A stretch of 64,000 nucleotides of DNA from Atrina japonica (GCA_030159075.1 BROG01000138.1:62001-126000); one strand, 5' to 3'. Counted from the stretch's first letter, positions 55,925-61,011 are shown. Notes: a model not told the origin generated them from the sequence alone. Numbers and translations are program-made.

Positions 55925-57956
55925 CTTCTGACATATAGATATGTCCATTTTTGTATTTATGGACTTCACCACAATATCTGAATCGACAGTATTAAAGCAT
56001 TCTTTACATCGTAGTTATGACAAGAAGGTGTCTCTTTGTCTGAGTGGTTAGAGCATCGCACTTTAAACCATGAAGTCTGTCACCTCTTGTCAGCAAGGGT
56101 TCAAGCCCCGCTGTAACCTAAGATGATTTTTGTGAGAAAGTTTGTCAGTTTACTTGCAGAAGGCTAGTGGTTTCTTCCCGGGTACATTGTAACTGGGTTC
56201 TCTTCTCCACCACTAAAAACTTGCTGTCACCATATAACTGAAATATTGTTGAGTTGGCCATAAAATACCATTCAAACAAAATACAAAAGCAAGGATCAAA
56301 AGATTAAGTTAAAAATAAATCTCTAATATTGATATTTCATGTTTCCCATTTTAAAGTCCTTTACATGTAATATTTATGTTTGAATATTTCATTGTCATAT
56401 TATTTCAGTGTGTAATTGAAAATCTGAAATCATATCTGAATTTTAAGATCAATGAAATGCACTGTGTCATTGACCTCATTTGTTTTGATTTGTCATACAA
56501 TTCCTATTTCATCTTCAATTTTTCAGGGTAAAGAGCGACAGCAATTTGTAGATACCATGACAACATTCCAGTCAACACTGAAAGCGAGGTCACAAGAGTC
56601 AGGTATTTTAGACGGGTAATCTTTCCCTTCACTTCTCTCTACTGTTATAAATTTCCCTGCACCTCTCTCTACTATCATAAACTTTCCCTTCACTTCTCTC
56701 TACTGTTATAAAGTTTCCCTTCTCTTTTTACCATCATGAACTTTTCCTTCATCGCTCTTTACTGTCATTACCTTTCCCTTCACCACTCTCTAATGTCATA
56801 ATCTTCTCCTTCACTTCTCTTTACTGCCATAAACTTTCCCTTCACTTCTCTCTACTATCATACACTCATTGACTGTGGGATGTTACAGTTTGATTGTTCA
56901 CATTAACATTCATTGTTAAATTTTCATATACAGTAAAACATGTATATAGTGGCCACCCAAGGGACCAGAAAATATTGGCCTTTATATGCAGGTGACCCTT
57001 ATACACAGGTTTAATTTAGTTGAAGTATGCAGTCATGGTACTTTTCAAAACTGGCCTTTATAGAGAGGCAATCCTTATATAGAGGTGACCGCTGTAGCAG
57101 GTTTTACTGTATTTGACTTTTCCTCTGAAATCCCTGAAGGTATTTTTACTAAACTTTACATGAATCAAGAACTCAAGAATCTCTGCCAAGTTTGTGTTTT
57201 CAGCCAGATGGGCTGAGGGGTGGATCCAGGATGGGACAAAATAGGTCCCTGAGGGTACCCCTCTTTGAAAATCTTCTCCTCAGGAACTGCTGTATATATT
57301 GAAATGGATTGTATCTGAGTATTCTACATGGATGTACGATTCATATGTGTGTATTTTTATAGATATTGGATGAATAGTTTTTTATGTCTTTTCAGACTTT
57401 GTCATTTTCAATGATTTTTGTTATGATTTCCATGATTATCTCCCTTTATATTCACTATGATGCATTCATTTTATTCTTTTTTACCTGTCATTGGGTGAAG
57501 AAATATTTTTTCAAGAATTTTACCAAAATTTAATTTATTGATACTTTTATGAATTTTTTAAGACTGCAAAAAAGAGGGTGGGCATGACACTTTTTCACAC
57601 TAATGGCTTGTTTTTTTAAAAACTACTCAAGGAATTTTTATGAAACTTTACAGGAAGCAAGTACTCAATGTCTTCTACCAAGTTTGTATTTTTCAACTCC
57701 TTCTTAAGACCAAATGTCTGAAACAAAGCAAATGTATTTTAGATTTTACTGTTTCTTGTGTATTTAATTTAGCCTACATATCTTTCCTCTTTTTACAATT
57801 GTTGACTGGGGCTCAGGTGAGCAATGTAGGCCCACATGGGCCTCTTGTTCTTATATTGACAACACTCCTCTGATTGCAGGTTCCAGTGGAGACAGCCCAG
57901 TCAATTGGATCAGTCCTGATGTGGTCATTCCAAGTGCCAAGTCCAGATATTCCTGA
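20628..57956 (+). CDS. ANKS6: ANKS6, ankyrin repeat and SAM domain protein of the ciliary inversin compartment (18 exons, complete)
   Basis: ANKS6 in vertebrates sits in the inversin compartment of primary cilia with INVS, NPHP3 and NEK8, and binds partners such as BICC1 and ANKS3 through its SAM domain. Eighteen exons join without a frame break: 2439 nt, 812 codons plus TGA (human about 871). Order: ankyrin repeats at residues about 4-230, a [10 protein letters not shown] linker, further ankyrin repeats about 250-385, then the Trp/Arg segment [15 protein letters not shown] (about 407). Next come [14 protein letters not shown], a long Ser/Pro/Asn-rich disordered region with [13 protein letters not shown], and a SAM domain at about 702-762 ([17 protein letters not shown]). 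A short tail follows. All of these blocks occur in the same order in human ANKS6. The start is the first ATG after an in-frame TAA at 20595. Intron 2 is 16.8 kb. Identity is firm. Confidence 0.95.
20871..21547. mobile_element. Inverted-repeat element, arms of about 95 bp
   Basis: Left arm 20871-20968 and right arm 21457-21547 are near-perfect inverted copies. Shared blocks: ACTGTTTTATATTGTAC, TTTATAGGATACAGTACTG, AATATTTACAGTGATTTCAC, ACTCCTACC, CAGTGTATTTCTGG. The core of about 490 bp has no convincing ORF, and no clear target duplication is seen. Probably a non-autonomous DNA transposon or foldback element. Confidence 0.75.
21588..22271. mobile_element. Non-autonomous DNA element with GTCAACTCGGTAC ends
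   Basis: 684 bp flanked by direct repeats TTGTTTACAA (21578-21587 and 22272-22281), a probable 10-bp target duplication. Subterminal inverted motifs AGGTCAACTCGGTAC and GGTAACGAGTTGACTA; CCAACTCGGTAC and TACCAAGTTG also recur inside. No transposase ORF. The superfamily is not certain; a 9-10 bp duplication would suit Mutator-like elements. Confidence 0.6.
22682..22970 (+). repeat. Two tandem tRNA-like SINE units
   Basis: Two related units about 190 bp apart begin GTGCAGGGGGTATC and GTGCAGAGGGTATC. Each carries a box A-like TAGCTCAGTTGGTA or TAGCTCTGTTGGTA, then GTCCTGC.AGTGTTAGGAAG and a box B-like GGGTTTGATTCCC or GGGTACGATTCCC. The acceptor arms do not pair well, so these are SINE heads or tRNA relics, not working tRNA genes. 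Confidence 0.6.
22990..23100 (+). repeat. tRNA-derived SINE, second family
   Basis: GATAGAGTGTTTGACTCACA, AAGGTCCTGGGTTTGATTCC (box B-like), then ACTGGGTCACACCAAAGATT. The same order is seen in the longer copy at 35966-36180. The tail is lost. Confidence 0.6.
23846..24428 (+). CDS. ANKS6: ANKS6 exon 2 (main ankyrin block)
   Basis: 583 nt encoding about six ankyrin repeats ([86 protein letters not shown]). Acceptor TTTTTAG, donor GTAAGG. An unusually long exon for ankyrin repeats. Confidence 0.95.
24455..25145 (+). repeat. 66-bp minisatellite, about 10 copies
   Basis: Unit: GAGCCATTGGCTGAGAAAAA, GGTCCTTATGACTTAAAATG, TTAACTATACATGTACATAT, TTATAG. The GAGCCATT block recurs at 24581, 24647, 24712 and 24779. 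It starts about 26 bp after the exon 2 donor. Each unit ends in an acceptor-like TTTATAG. Confidence 0.92.
26283..26374. mobile_element. Short MITE, TTAACCCTTTCAAC ends
   Basis: About 90 bp. Left end TTAACCCTTTCAACCC, right end AGTGAAAGGTTAAAG. It shares TAATAGACTGTTCTTAATCA and GAAAAGAGCATACCA with the inverted copy at 63584-63671. Confidence 0.5.
27235..27440 (-). repeat. Interspersed repeat shared with 55240-55460
   Basis: GGGGCTGAAATAAGGCCCCA and TTCCCTATAGATGCGGAAAA here are the reverse complement of blocks at about 55398-55440. Ends TTTCCACTCT / AGAGTGGAAA are inverted, so this may be a small DNA element. Confidence 0.45.
29564..29641. repeat. (TA)n microsatellite
   Basis: Nearly pure TA dinucleotide tract with one phase break near 29599. 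Tyr-Ile open frames across it are artefacts. Confidence 0.95.
30030..31020 (+). repeat. Minisatellite with 148-bp higher-order unit
   Basis: Basic units of about 42, 50 and 56 bp all contain TACTACCCACTTGTAAGTCT, then TTGACTTGTTGTATTGATGG or ATGACATATTCTGTCTGACT. Together they form a 148-bp higher-order unit: GACATATTCTGTCTGAC starts at 30311, 30459, 30607 and 30755, exactly 148 apart. The edges are degenerate. Confidence 0.9.
31657..31999. repeat. (TA)n tracts split by a MITE
   Basis: TA tracts at 31657-31735 and 31914-31999 flank the MITE at 31737-31913. The second tract has small interruptions (AATATATAGAAT) near 31957. Confidence 0.85.
31737..31913 (+). mobile_element. pogo-like MITE (CAGTAAAACCTG family)
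   Basis: Ends AAAACCTGCTATAGTGACC and CTATATATAGGTTTTACTG are inverted. Internal CTATATAAGGATCACCTG, GAAAAGTCCCTTGACTGCAT and TCCCTTGGGTGGCCCC match the inverted copy at 56931-57109. Confidence 0.65.
32000..32370 (+). mobile_element. pogo/Tigger-like MITE (CAGTAGAACYTCGATGAG family)
   Basis: Ends TACAGAAGAACCTCGATGAG and CATCGAAGTTCTACTGTA form terminal inverted repeats with TA at both outer edges. Internal GACTTTGACTCATGGATGGT, GCTTCAAAACCATTTAAGA and AAAACATCGAGAAATT are shared with the copy at 60535-61011. No transposase. Confidence 0.7.
32371..32880. repeat. Fragment of TACCGTATTTGTCC repeat
   Basis: Starts TACCGTATTTGTCCTTTAAA, then GGGCGCCTGCTGTAATAAGG. It looks like one end of a DNA element whose other end I cannot find. 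The rest of the stretch shows nothing recognisable. Confidence 0.35.
33281..33359. repeat. (TA)n microsatellite, left part
   Basis: Pure TA tract ending exactly at the left terminus of the hAT-like element. The tract resumes at 34631, so one microsatellite was probably split by the insertion. Confidence 0.95.
33360..34630 (+). mobile_element. hAT-like DNA transposon, internally decayed
   Basis: 1271 bp between perfect 15-bp inverted ends CAGGGGTCGAAATTA and TAATTTCGACCCCTG. Subterminal GGCCAGT motifs cluster near both ends (for example 33397, 33415, 33437 and 34543, 34564). It carries one ORF interrupted by a stop. It lies in a TA tract, so the target duplication cannot be measured; the flanks fit an odd-length or altered TATATAT duplication. 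The hAT assignment comes from the CAGGGGTC ends and the ZNF862/KIAA1586-like zinc-finger ORF. Confidence 0.75.
33787..34395 (+). pseudogene. Transposase-like zinc-finger ORF with in-frame stop
   Basis: Begins [20 protein letters not shown], then [18 protein letters not shown] and [19 protein letters not shown]. The C-x2-C..H-x4-H spacing is that of the TTF/BED-like finger at the start of hAT-derived proteins such as ZNF862 and KIAA1586. A TGA at 34189-34191 ends the frame, but the same frame continues ([19 protein letters not shown]) to a TGA at 34393-34395. The catalytic DDE and dimerisation parts are absent. It is a truncated, broken copy inside the element at 33360-34630. Confidence 0.65.
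34631..34722. repeat. (TA)n microsatellite, right part
   Basis: TA tract beginning at the right terminus of the hAT-like element and ending in TACATACATG. Confidence 0.95.
35270..35347. repeat. (AC)n and (AG)n microsatellites
   Basis: ACACAC tract at 35270-35289 followed by an AG tract at about 35300-35347 with small breaks. Confidence 0.9.
35966..36180 (+). repeat. tRNA-derived SINE with conserved core
   Basis: Head with GATCTGGTGGTAGAATG (box A-like) and AGGTCGATTTCCC (box B-like), then GGGACATGCCGAGGACTTT. A core follows: CCAAGTGCTTGGTATGTGAA and GAGTCTTTCAGATGAGACAT. The CTTTCAGATGAGAC block resembles the central domain shared by several animal SINE superfamilies. It is the same family as 22990-23100. 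The true 3' end is unclear. Confidence 0.6.
36460..36990 (+). repeat. 'TTAGCTCACCTGAGC' interspersed repeat
   Basis: Starts TTTTAGCTCACCTGAGCTGA with inverted AAGGTGAGCTTTTGTGATCA. The body shares ATTTTGATGAAACTGGACAG, TATATCTGAGTGATCTACAT and GTCTTTTCAGACTTTGTTAT with 57124-57846. No ORF of note. Confidence 0.65.
37695..38049. mobile_element. hAT-like MITE with ACTAGTC subterminal motifs
   Basis: 355 bp. Inverted ends CAGGTTTTGAAATTAGCAGT and AAATGCTAAATTCAACTCCTG. Several GGACTAGT / ACTAGTCC motifs lie near both ends. Flanking TGATTATG (37687-37694) and TTATTGTG (38050-38057) agree at 6 of 8 positions, as expected for an old 8-bp hAT target duplication. Confidence 0.65.
38131..38450 (+). 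repeat. 83-bp tandem repeat, about 3.8 copies
   Basis: AATGTGTATATAG recurs at 38131, 38214, 38297 and 38380, exactly 83 apart. Unit also holds ACCATCTCTACCATTTCTAT, AAATTTACTGTGGTACCTGT and CTTTAGAGACTGTCACATCT. Confidence 0.95.
39420..40165 (+). repeat. 88-bp tandem repeat, about 8 copies
   Basis: AGAGTCAATCTGACC recurs at 39653, 39741, 39829, 39917, 40005 and 40093, exactly 88 apart. Units include TTACTTTAGAGAGAAGCTGT and GCCATTCTGTCATTGAAATA. The left end (39420-39600) is degenerate. Confidence 0.95.
40336..40720 (+). repeat. SINE interrupted by a MITE
   Basis: A tRNA-like head (AAGGACCTCTGTGGTTGAG, box B region AAAATTCAAGCC) runs to 40433. The rest (GACTCACGGAAGGTGG, CTCTGGGTATCCAGCTC) resumes at about 40600 after the inserted MITE at 40434-40598. 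The downstream limit is approximate. Confidence 0.55.
40434..40598 (+). mobile_element. pogo-like MITE inserted in a SINE
   Basis: Ends CAGTGAAACTTGTGTATAG and GATAAAGCAGGTTTTACTG, flanked by TA on both sides (40432-40433, 40599-40600). Member of the CAGTAAAACCTG family. Confidence 0.7.
40829..41023. mobile_element. Tigger-like MITE fragment (CAGTGGAATCTCGTTATG)
   Basis: Left end TACAGTGGAATCTCGTTATG, then TTGAAATCGGATGAG. Related to 54917-55064. The right end (GATACCAGCGTA) is decayed. Confidence 0.5.
41242..41286 (+). CDS. ANKS6: ANKS6 exon 3
   Basis: 45 nt, acceptor TGTACTTTCAG, donor GTATGT. Encodes [14 protein letters not shown], aligning with EEKRRPDIFHALKMG that links the two ankyrin blocks in human. 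Confidence 0.92.
41590..42030 (+). repeat. 36-bp minisatellite, about 12 copies
   Basis: Unit GTTACTGACTGTACATAAAA followed by ACAGAAAGCACCTTGT. It ends about 43 bp before the exon 4 acceptor, whose tract ATTGACTGTTTATAG resembles the unit. Cys-rich open frames across it are artefacts. Confidence 0.93.
42073..42280 (+). CDS. ANKS6: ANKS6 exon 4
   Basis: Ankyrin repeats [19 protein letters not shown] and [12 protein letters not shown]; the same strings occur nearly unchanged in human ([28 protein letters not shown]). Acceptor TTTATAG, donor GTAAAT. Confidence 0.95.
42281..43380. other. ANKS6 intron 4
   Basis: AT-rich intron with a possible decayed copy of the 1932/7105 repeat at about 42860-42930 (TCGGAGGCATTTGTTG, CAACAAACACATCCTG). 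Nothing else recognised. Confidence 0.4.
43381..43478 (+). CDS. ANKS6: ANKS6 exon 5
   Basis: Acceptor CTGAATTACAG, donor GTAACT. Encodes [20 protein letters not shown] and [11 protein letters not shown], the last ankyrin repeat (human [21 protein letters not shown]). Confidence 0.94.
43479..45131. other. ANKS6 intron 5
   Basis: Holds decayed pogo-like MITE pieces at about 43590-43671 and 43930-44010 and the 26-bp array at 44588-44885. A short AGCTCACC repeat start is at about 44464. Otherwise AT-rich. Confidence 0.45.
44588..44885 (+). repeat. 26-bp minisatellite, about 11 copies
   Basis: Unit CTTGTATGGTATATACATTT plus CCATAA, with 25-bp variants. CTTGTATGG starts at 44591 and 44617, and the following units keep the same spacing. 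Confidence 0.93.
45132..45258 (+). CDS. ANKS6: ANKS6 exon 6
   Basis: Acceptor TTTTTCTTCAG, donor GTCAGT. Encodes [19 protein letters not shown], aligning with DPDTELVRLLASVCMQVNK in human, then a Lys/Ser-rich linker. Confidence 0.9.
45879..45909 (+). CDS. ANKS6: ANKS6 exon 7 (31-nt micro-exon)
   Basis: Acceptor TTAATTTCAG, donor GTATGT. Encodes [10 protein letters not shown], matching the position of DDKGGLKSW in human. Skipping it would shift the frame, so it is probably constitutive. Confidence 0.82.
46150..46700 (+). repeat. 31-bp minisatellite, degenerate at the ends
   Basis: Unit GATGAAAGATGGGTATTCCT then GGGTACCAAGT. Regular from about 46230 to 46450 and decayed to 46700. Confidence 0.9.
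47140..47268 (+). CDS. ANKS6: ANKS6 exon 8
   Basis: Acceptor TGCGTTTTCAG, donor GTAAGG. Encodes [19 protein letters not shown], aligning with SWWNRMSNRFRKLKLMQT in human, followed by a Ser/Pro-rich stretch. Confidence 0.93.
47269..48948. other. ANKS6 intron 8
   Basis: A short degenerate repeat of CATACAGTATGCACC blocks lies at 47575-47840. Two pogo-like MITEs lie at 48093-48231 and about 48590-48673. The rest is unremarkable. Confidence 0.5.
48093..48231. mobile_element. pogo-like MITE (CAGTCAAACTTGCC)
   Basis: Left TACAGTCAAACTTGCCTTAG, right GGCGACCGCTGTA, with inner CATAACGACCGTATTTTGAC. A smaller relative at about 48590-48673 ends CAAGTTTGACTGTA. Confidence 0.5.
48949..49053 (+). CDS. 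ANKS6: ANKS6 exon 9
   Basis: Acceptor TTTTTTTTTCAG, donor GTAAGT, 35 residues in phase 0 ([19 protein letters not shown]). Part of the low-complexity linker; recognised by splice sites and frame rather than by similarity. Confidence 0.8.
49399..49551 (+). CDS. ANKS6: ANKS6 exon 10
   Basis: Acceptor TGTGTTTCAG, donor GTAAGA. Encodes [18 protein letters not shown], a conserved ANKS6 motif (KLKAVIPPFLPPSSF in human). Confidence 0.93.
50472..50631 (+). CDS. ANKS6: ANKS6 exon 11
   Basis: Acceptor GTATTTCAG, donor GTAAGT. Encodes [19 protein letters not shown] and a Ser/Asn/Pro-rich run, matching TTPVRPVKFPSLPRSPASS in human. Confidence 0.9.
51363..51468 (+). CDS. ANKS6: ANKS6 exon 12
   Basis: Acceptor CTTGTTACAG, donor GTAAGA. 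Encodes [19 protein letters not shown] and [10 protein letters not shown]. Linker sequence without close recall match; splice sites and phase fit. Confidence 0.82.
51515..51712 (+). repeat. Decayed RUDI/V-type SINE before exon 13
   Basis: Contains GTTTGTCAGTTTACTTGTGG, TCTGGTGGCC and GGCCACTATCATGTGGCTGA, in the same order as the body and tail of the SINE at 56025. Ends about 50 bp before the exon 13 acceptor. Confidence 0.5.
51765..51936 (+). CDS. ANKS6: ANKS6 exon 13
   Basis: Acceptor TATTTTTCAG, donor GTAAGT. Ser/Thr-rich; ends [16 protein letters not shown], matching [15 protein letters not shown] in human. A minisatellite begins at its donor. Confidence 0.92.
51937..52905 (+). repeat. 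About 30-bp minisatellite carrying 5' splice-site copies
   Basis: Units such as GTAAGTAGTTATATAGTAAA GCACACA repeat from the donor of exon 13 onward. Many keep GTAAGTAG (for example near 52194, 52251 and 52816). A MITE of the CAGTAAAACCTG family interrupts at about 52345-52521. The end near 52890 (GTAAGTAGTTCTAAAGTATA, four units of 31 bp) is regular. Confidence 0.88.
52345..52521 (+). mobile_element. pogo-like MITE inside the exon 13 minisatellite
   Basis: AGTGAAACCTGCTTTAGCGA, GTGTATAAAGACCACGTGGT, ATTAAGACCACCTCCC. Same family as 19373-19494. The right end is degraded. Confidence 0.5.
53010..53070 (+). CDS. ANKS6: ANKS6 exon 14
   Basis: Acceptor TTTTTTTTTCAG, donor GTAAGC. Encodes [20 protein letters not shown], the acidic lead-in to the SAM domain (TITDEDE in human). 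Confidence 0.85.
53252..54146. mobile_element. DNA element with CCGTAATCGGCC terminal inverted repeats
   Basis: 895 bp. Left CCGTAATCGGCCGTGTATAA then TCCGCA, right TGCGGA then TTATACATGGCCGATTACGG: inverted ends of 26 bp with one mismatch, flanked by TA on both sides. There are subterminal ATTATCCGCA copies as well. The interior has no transposase; a 65-codon minus-strand frame is probably chance. TA duplication suggests Tc1/mariner or pogo. Confidence 0.8.
54193..54257 (+). CDS. ANKS6: ANKS6 exon 15 (SAM domain, first half)
   Basis: Acceptor TTTGTTTCAG, donor GTTTGT. Encodes [20 protein letters not shown], almost identical to [20 protein letters not shown] in human. Confidence 0.97.
54917..55064. 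mobile_element. Tigger-like MITE (CAGTTGTATCTCGTTATG)
   Basis: 148 bp with TA on both sides. Left CAGTTGTATCTCGTTATG, right AGACAATTAGATTTAACTG. Inner TTGAAATTGGATGAGTTG matches 40829-41023. Confidence 0.55.
55240..55460 (+). repeat. Interspersed repeat shared with 27235-27440
   Basis: GGAATGGGGCCTTATTTTGG and nearby bases match the reverse complement of the copy in intron 2. An 82-codon frame across it looks non-coding. Confidence 0.45.
55569..55685 (+). CDS. ANKS6: ANKS6 exon 16 (SAM domain, second half)
   Basis: Acceptor ATCTCAAG, donor GTAGAC. Encodes [19 protein letters not shown] and [15 protein letters not shown], matching [19 protein letters not shown] in human. Confidence 0.97.
55890..55924. 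repeat. (TA)n(GT)n microsatellite
   Basis: TA tract running directly into a GT tract. Confidence 0.9.
56025..56281 (+). repeat. RUDI-like V-type SINE, nearly complete
   Basis: tRNA-like head GTCTGAGTGGTTAGAGCATC (box A), GGGTTCAAGCC (box B). Middle block GAGAAAGTTTGTCAGTTTAC, then TTCTTCCCGGGTACATTGTA and the conserved tail CATATAACTGAAATATTGTT / GAGTTGGCCATAAAATACC. This layout is that of the molluscan V-SINE superfamily (RUDI). Best copy in the window. Confidence 0.8.
56527..56602 (+). CDS. ANKS6: ANKS6 exon 17
   Basis: Acceptor ATTTTTCAG, donor GTATTT. Encodes [19 protein letters not shown], matching GKGRERQILQETIHNFHSS in human. If the intron were retained, the frame would stop at 56617-56619. 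Confidence 0.93.
56615..56870 (+). repeat. Pyrimidine-rich minisatellite, about 32 bp
   Basis: Units CTTTCCCTTCACTTCTCTCT then ACTGTCATAAA, about 8 copies, starting 12 bp after the exon 17 donor. The plus (transcribed-sense) strand is almost free of A and G apart from the ACTGTCATAAA block. Confidence 0.9.
56931..57109 (-). mobile_element. pogo-like MITE (CAGTAAAACCTG family)
   Basis: 179 bp, TA on both sides. Ends CAGTAAAACATGTATATAG and GCTGTAGCAGGTTTTACTG. Reverse complement of the 31737-31913 copy along its length. Confidence 0.75.
57124..57846 (+). repeat. 'AGCTCACCTGAGC' interspersed repeat, 3' end GGGCCTCTTGTT
   Basis: Shares TATCTGAGTATTCTACATGG, TATTTTTATAGATATTGGAT and GTCTTTTCAGACTTTGTCAT with the copies at 36460 and 16255. 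Ends GCTCAGGTGAGC, then GGCCCACATGGGCCTCTTGT, 30 bp before the last ANKS6 exon. Confidence 0.65.
57880..57956 (+). CDS. ANKS6: ANKS6 exon 18 (terminal, with stop)
   Basis: Acceptor TCTGATTGCAG. Encodes [20 protein letters not shown], then SRYS and TGA at 57954-57956. Joins exon 17 with a 1+2 split codon. Human ends shortly after APGNSPCA, so the length is comparable. Confidence 0.85.
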
Positions 57957-58722
57957 CAGGTCCAGTGTTCAATATCAAGGATATATGTATGGTTCCTGAC
58001 TTCAGTGAATCATGTTTTCATTCAGAAGACATGTCAGGTGCTCATGGTATACGTCATGATTGACAGAGAGGACTAAGTCATAATTGTCATCAGCGAGTCT
58101 AAATGTGATAAATGTTGTAAGACAAATCATGTAGAGGAGTGATGGAAACTTGCGCACTGTCAAAACTGATAGTGATGTGTTCATTTGGCAACAAGAAACT
58201 ACTGACAACTTTTACTGTGTCAGCAAAATCAAACAATTGCCATCATGATCCAGAAAGTTGTCTATTAATTTGACAGTGATCAATCTGAAGTGTGACGACT
58301 TCTACAGAACAGTCCTTTTACTATTAGCTGCAGAAAGTGATTGCATTTGAGAGACAGTATAATAATGACATATGCTTGAGCATATATTAAACATTGTCAA
58401 GGTGTAGTTCATAAGATCATATATAAACACTGTTGAGGTATAGTGCTGAGCTAAATTCATGTCTGAAGGCATTTACCTGTCACGGTTTGTCATAAGAATG
58501 TCATATGACATGTTATGACATGTATATCTAGAATCTGTGATATTATCACGTATTTTTTTCTGGAGTTCATGTATTGTTACGACATTATCATAGTGATGGT
58601 TGTTATTTTTGTATTTGATTTGTGTGTTTAGTGATTATTTTAAGTGATATGACATATGTTTTATTTATTTTCTGTATGTGTATGTGATTACAGTACGATA
58701 AATAAACTAAATCTTTTGTAAT
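57957..58722 (+). other. ANKS6: ANKS6 3' UTR
   Basis: About 765 bp, free of the repeats that fill the introns. Ends shortly after the poly(A) signal at 58701. The cleavage site itself is inferred. Confidence 0.65.
58701..58706 (+). promoter_or_regulatory. ANKS6: Poly(A) signal AATAAA
   Basis: AATAAA in TACGATAAATAAACT, followed by a T-rich stretch (ATCTTTTGTAATT). First canonical signal after the ANKS6 stop. Confidence 0.7.
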
Positions 58723-59399
58723 TCAAATGTAATCTTACCTAAAGTCCATCTCACTTAGGAAACCACCTCACATTTCAGACCATAAATTTGATTTGCAGTC
58801 CCTTGATAAATCGTCAGTAAGTACAGCATCCTACTCAAGAGACCATCTCACTCATCAGAGCGCTCTGAGTCAGTCAGTTAATTGGTCCTAATGGCTGGGT
58901 TTTGCAGTACCTAGTTATCTATTGACTTTTGATTTTACACATAAATTTACTAAATAGTAAAAAATTAGAATAAGATAGTTTAATGTATTTTTACAGACTT
59001 TAATAGGTCCGGAGTAATTTTGTATTAGTTTGCATATCCAACACACACACTAAATTTGTAAAAACAATTTCCTGCCCACTAACTCTGCGTTTTCATTGAT
59101 ATCCTTAACATTTAAATCCACTTCCCATATATTGTAATTTTATTGGCTATTTCAATTTTCTATACATATCCAATAGACTGTAACAGAAGACAATCTTGGC
59201 ACATTTTATACTTGATTTATTATAAAAATAACATTATTCTGTACAGTTCTGTGTCATACAGTTGAAGTTCTACAGGATGTTGTAGGAAGATTATAACTTT
59301 ACAGACACATTGTAAATATATCATCCTAATTGGAGGTTTGTGCAATCTATTTAGTCATATCCTGAATCAAATATCATACACTATAAAACACAGTCTGTT

Positions 59400-59940
59400 A
59401 CATCATTCTGGTTTCCATGACATTTCACTGTCAACTATCAGTTATACACTTTTGTGTATAGAACACAATATGTCACACACAATTCTGGTTTCCATGACAA
59501 TTTGATATCAACTATCAGTTATACACACGTGTGTAGAACACAGTCACATATGATTCTAGTTTCCAGAACTCTATCTCAGTGATCAGTTATACATCCTTTT
59601 GTTTAGAGCAGTCTCACATATGTTTCTGGTTTCCTTGACAACTCTATATCAATGATCAGTTATACATCCTTTTGTGTAGAGCAGTCTCACATATGTTTCT
59701 GGTTTCCATGACAAATCTTGTACCAAGTATCATTCACTAGATGTGTGTGGGTCATTGTACATGATTCTGATTTCCATGACAATCTTATATCAAACATTAT
59801 TTATACCTATAAGCACAATTTATCTCCCATGATTCTGGTTTCCATTACAATCCTTTATCAAATTTTGGTTATACTTATATTTTTCATGTCAAGCACAGTC
59901 TGTTTCATATTAATATGGTTTCCATGACAATATTAAATAC
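59400..59940 (+). repeat. About 70-bp minisatellite, about 8 copies
   Basis: Blocks TTCTGGTTTCCATGACA, ATATCAACTATCAGTTATAC, TCCTTTTGTGTAGAGCAGTC, TCACATATG. TTCTGGTTTCC-type starts at 59406, 59483, 59553, 59623, 59697, 59764 and 59832 (spacing 67-77). Confidence 0.88.
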
Positions 59941-60534
59941 AAGTGTGCATGTGTTCAAATTTCGGCTTATTCATCAGATAGGGATGCAGTAGGCAATCGG
60001 GGAAAAATTTGCAGTCACTCAAACATATTTCAAACATTGTGGAAACATGAAGTTTTAAATTGTATTGGTCAGTGAAAGTATTAAAATGTAAATTCTGAAC
60101 CTCAATAATGGTCATTTTACCTGGATACTGAAGCATTTTATGACCATGTCTCTGTAAAAACAAGTTACCTGCAAATCAAATGTTAATCACAATTTTTTAG
60201 CTTGATTTTTATTTTAAGTTATTTGTTTTGAAATTCTGTTGTGTAAAATCCTGTAAACAAATTGACAATTACAGTTTTATTATTGAAGACTGTTTCAGAA
60301 TTTTAGTAGTGCCAAAAAAAAACCATGCTTTTTGTTGTAACACATTGTTGTCATCAATAATTTGCTATTTTTCAAGTCTTATCTGAAACCTTTTTTGCTC
60401 ATAATGACCATGTTTAAACTTTCTTATGAAAGTAGTGGAGCGATGCATTATTTTCTATGTTAAAAACTGTAGATTTTCTTGTTTCTTCCTGTTTCTATGT
60501 GTAAAAATAATAAAGCACCCATTCTTTTGTCATA

Positions 60535-61011
60535 TACAGTAGAACTTTGATGAGTCAGAGTTTTGAGGACTACCTGGAAAAGTTTGAAAAAGTGGGACTT
60601 TGACTCATGGATGGTAACCAAGAATTCTGTAGTTTGAGAGGTTCTATAAGGTGTATATAACTGCTTCGAAACCATTTAAGATGTATACTGTCATTATAAT
60701 TAATAATTTGTGTTAAATTTAACGTTCGTAAAATTAAAACACTGGATGTTTATGAGAAGGAGAAGAATTATCTTGGGGCGATTTTGTACACATGTAAATT
60801 TTGACTTCAATTATATGTGTGAATTTTCATTGTTTTTATAGAAATGGGCCCTAAAAGTTATTGGAAACATAAAAAAGTAGATTCATAAAAAATTGGATAT
60901 AAAATGTCAATCAGTAGCATTAGATAACAAAATTATTCAGGACTTTGTCAGTAGTTCAAAACATCGAGAAATTTGACTCATTGAAGTTTGATTCATCAAG
61001 GATCTACTGTA
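60535..61011 (+). mobile_element. pogo/Tigger-like MITE (CAGTAGAACTTTGATGAG)
   Basis: Ends TACAGTAGAACTTTGATGAG and TCATCAAGGATCTACTGTA. It is a longer relative of 32000-32370, with extra internal sequence at about 60720-60850 (TGGATGTTTATGAGAAGG, AATTTTGACTTCAATTATAT). No ORF. Confidence 0.7.
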
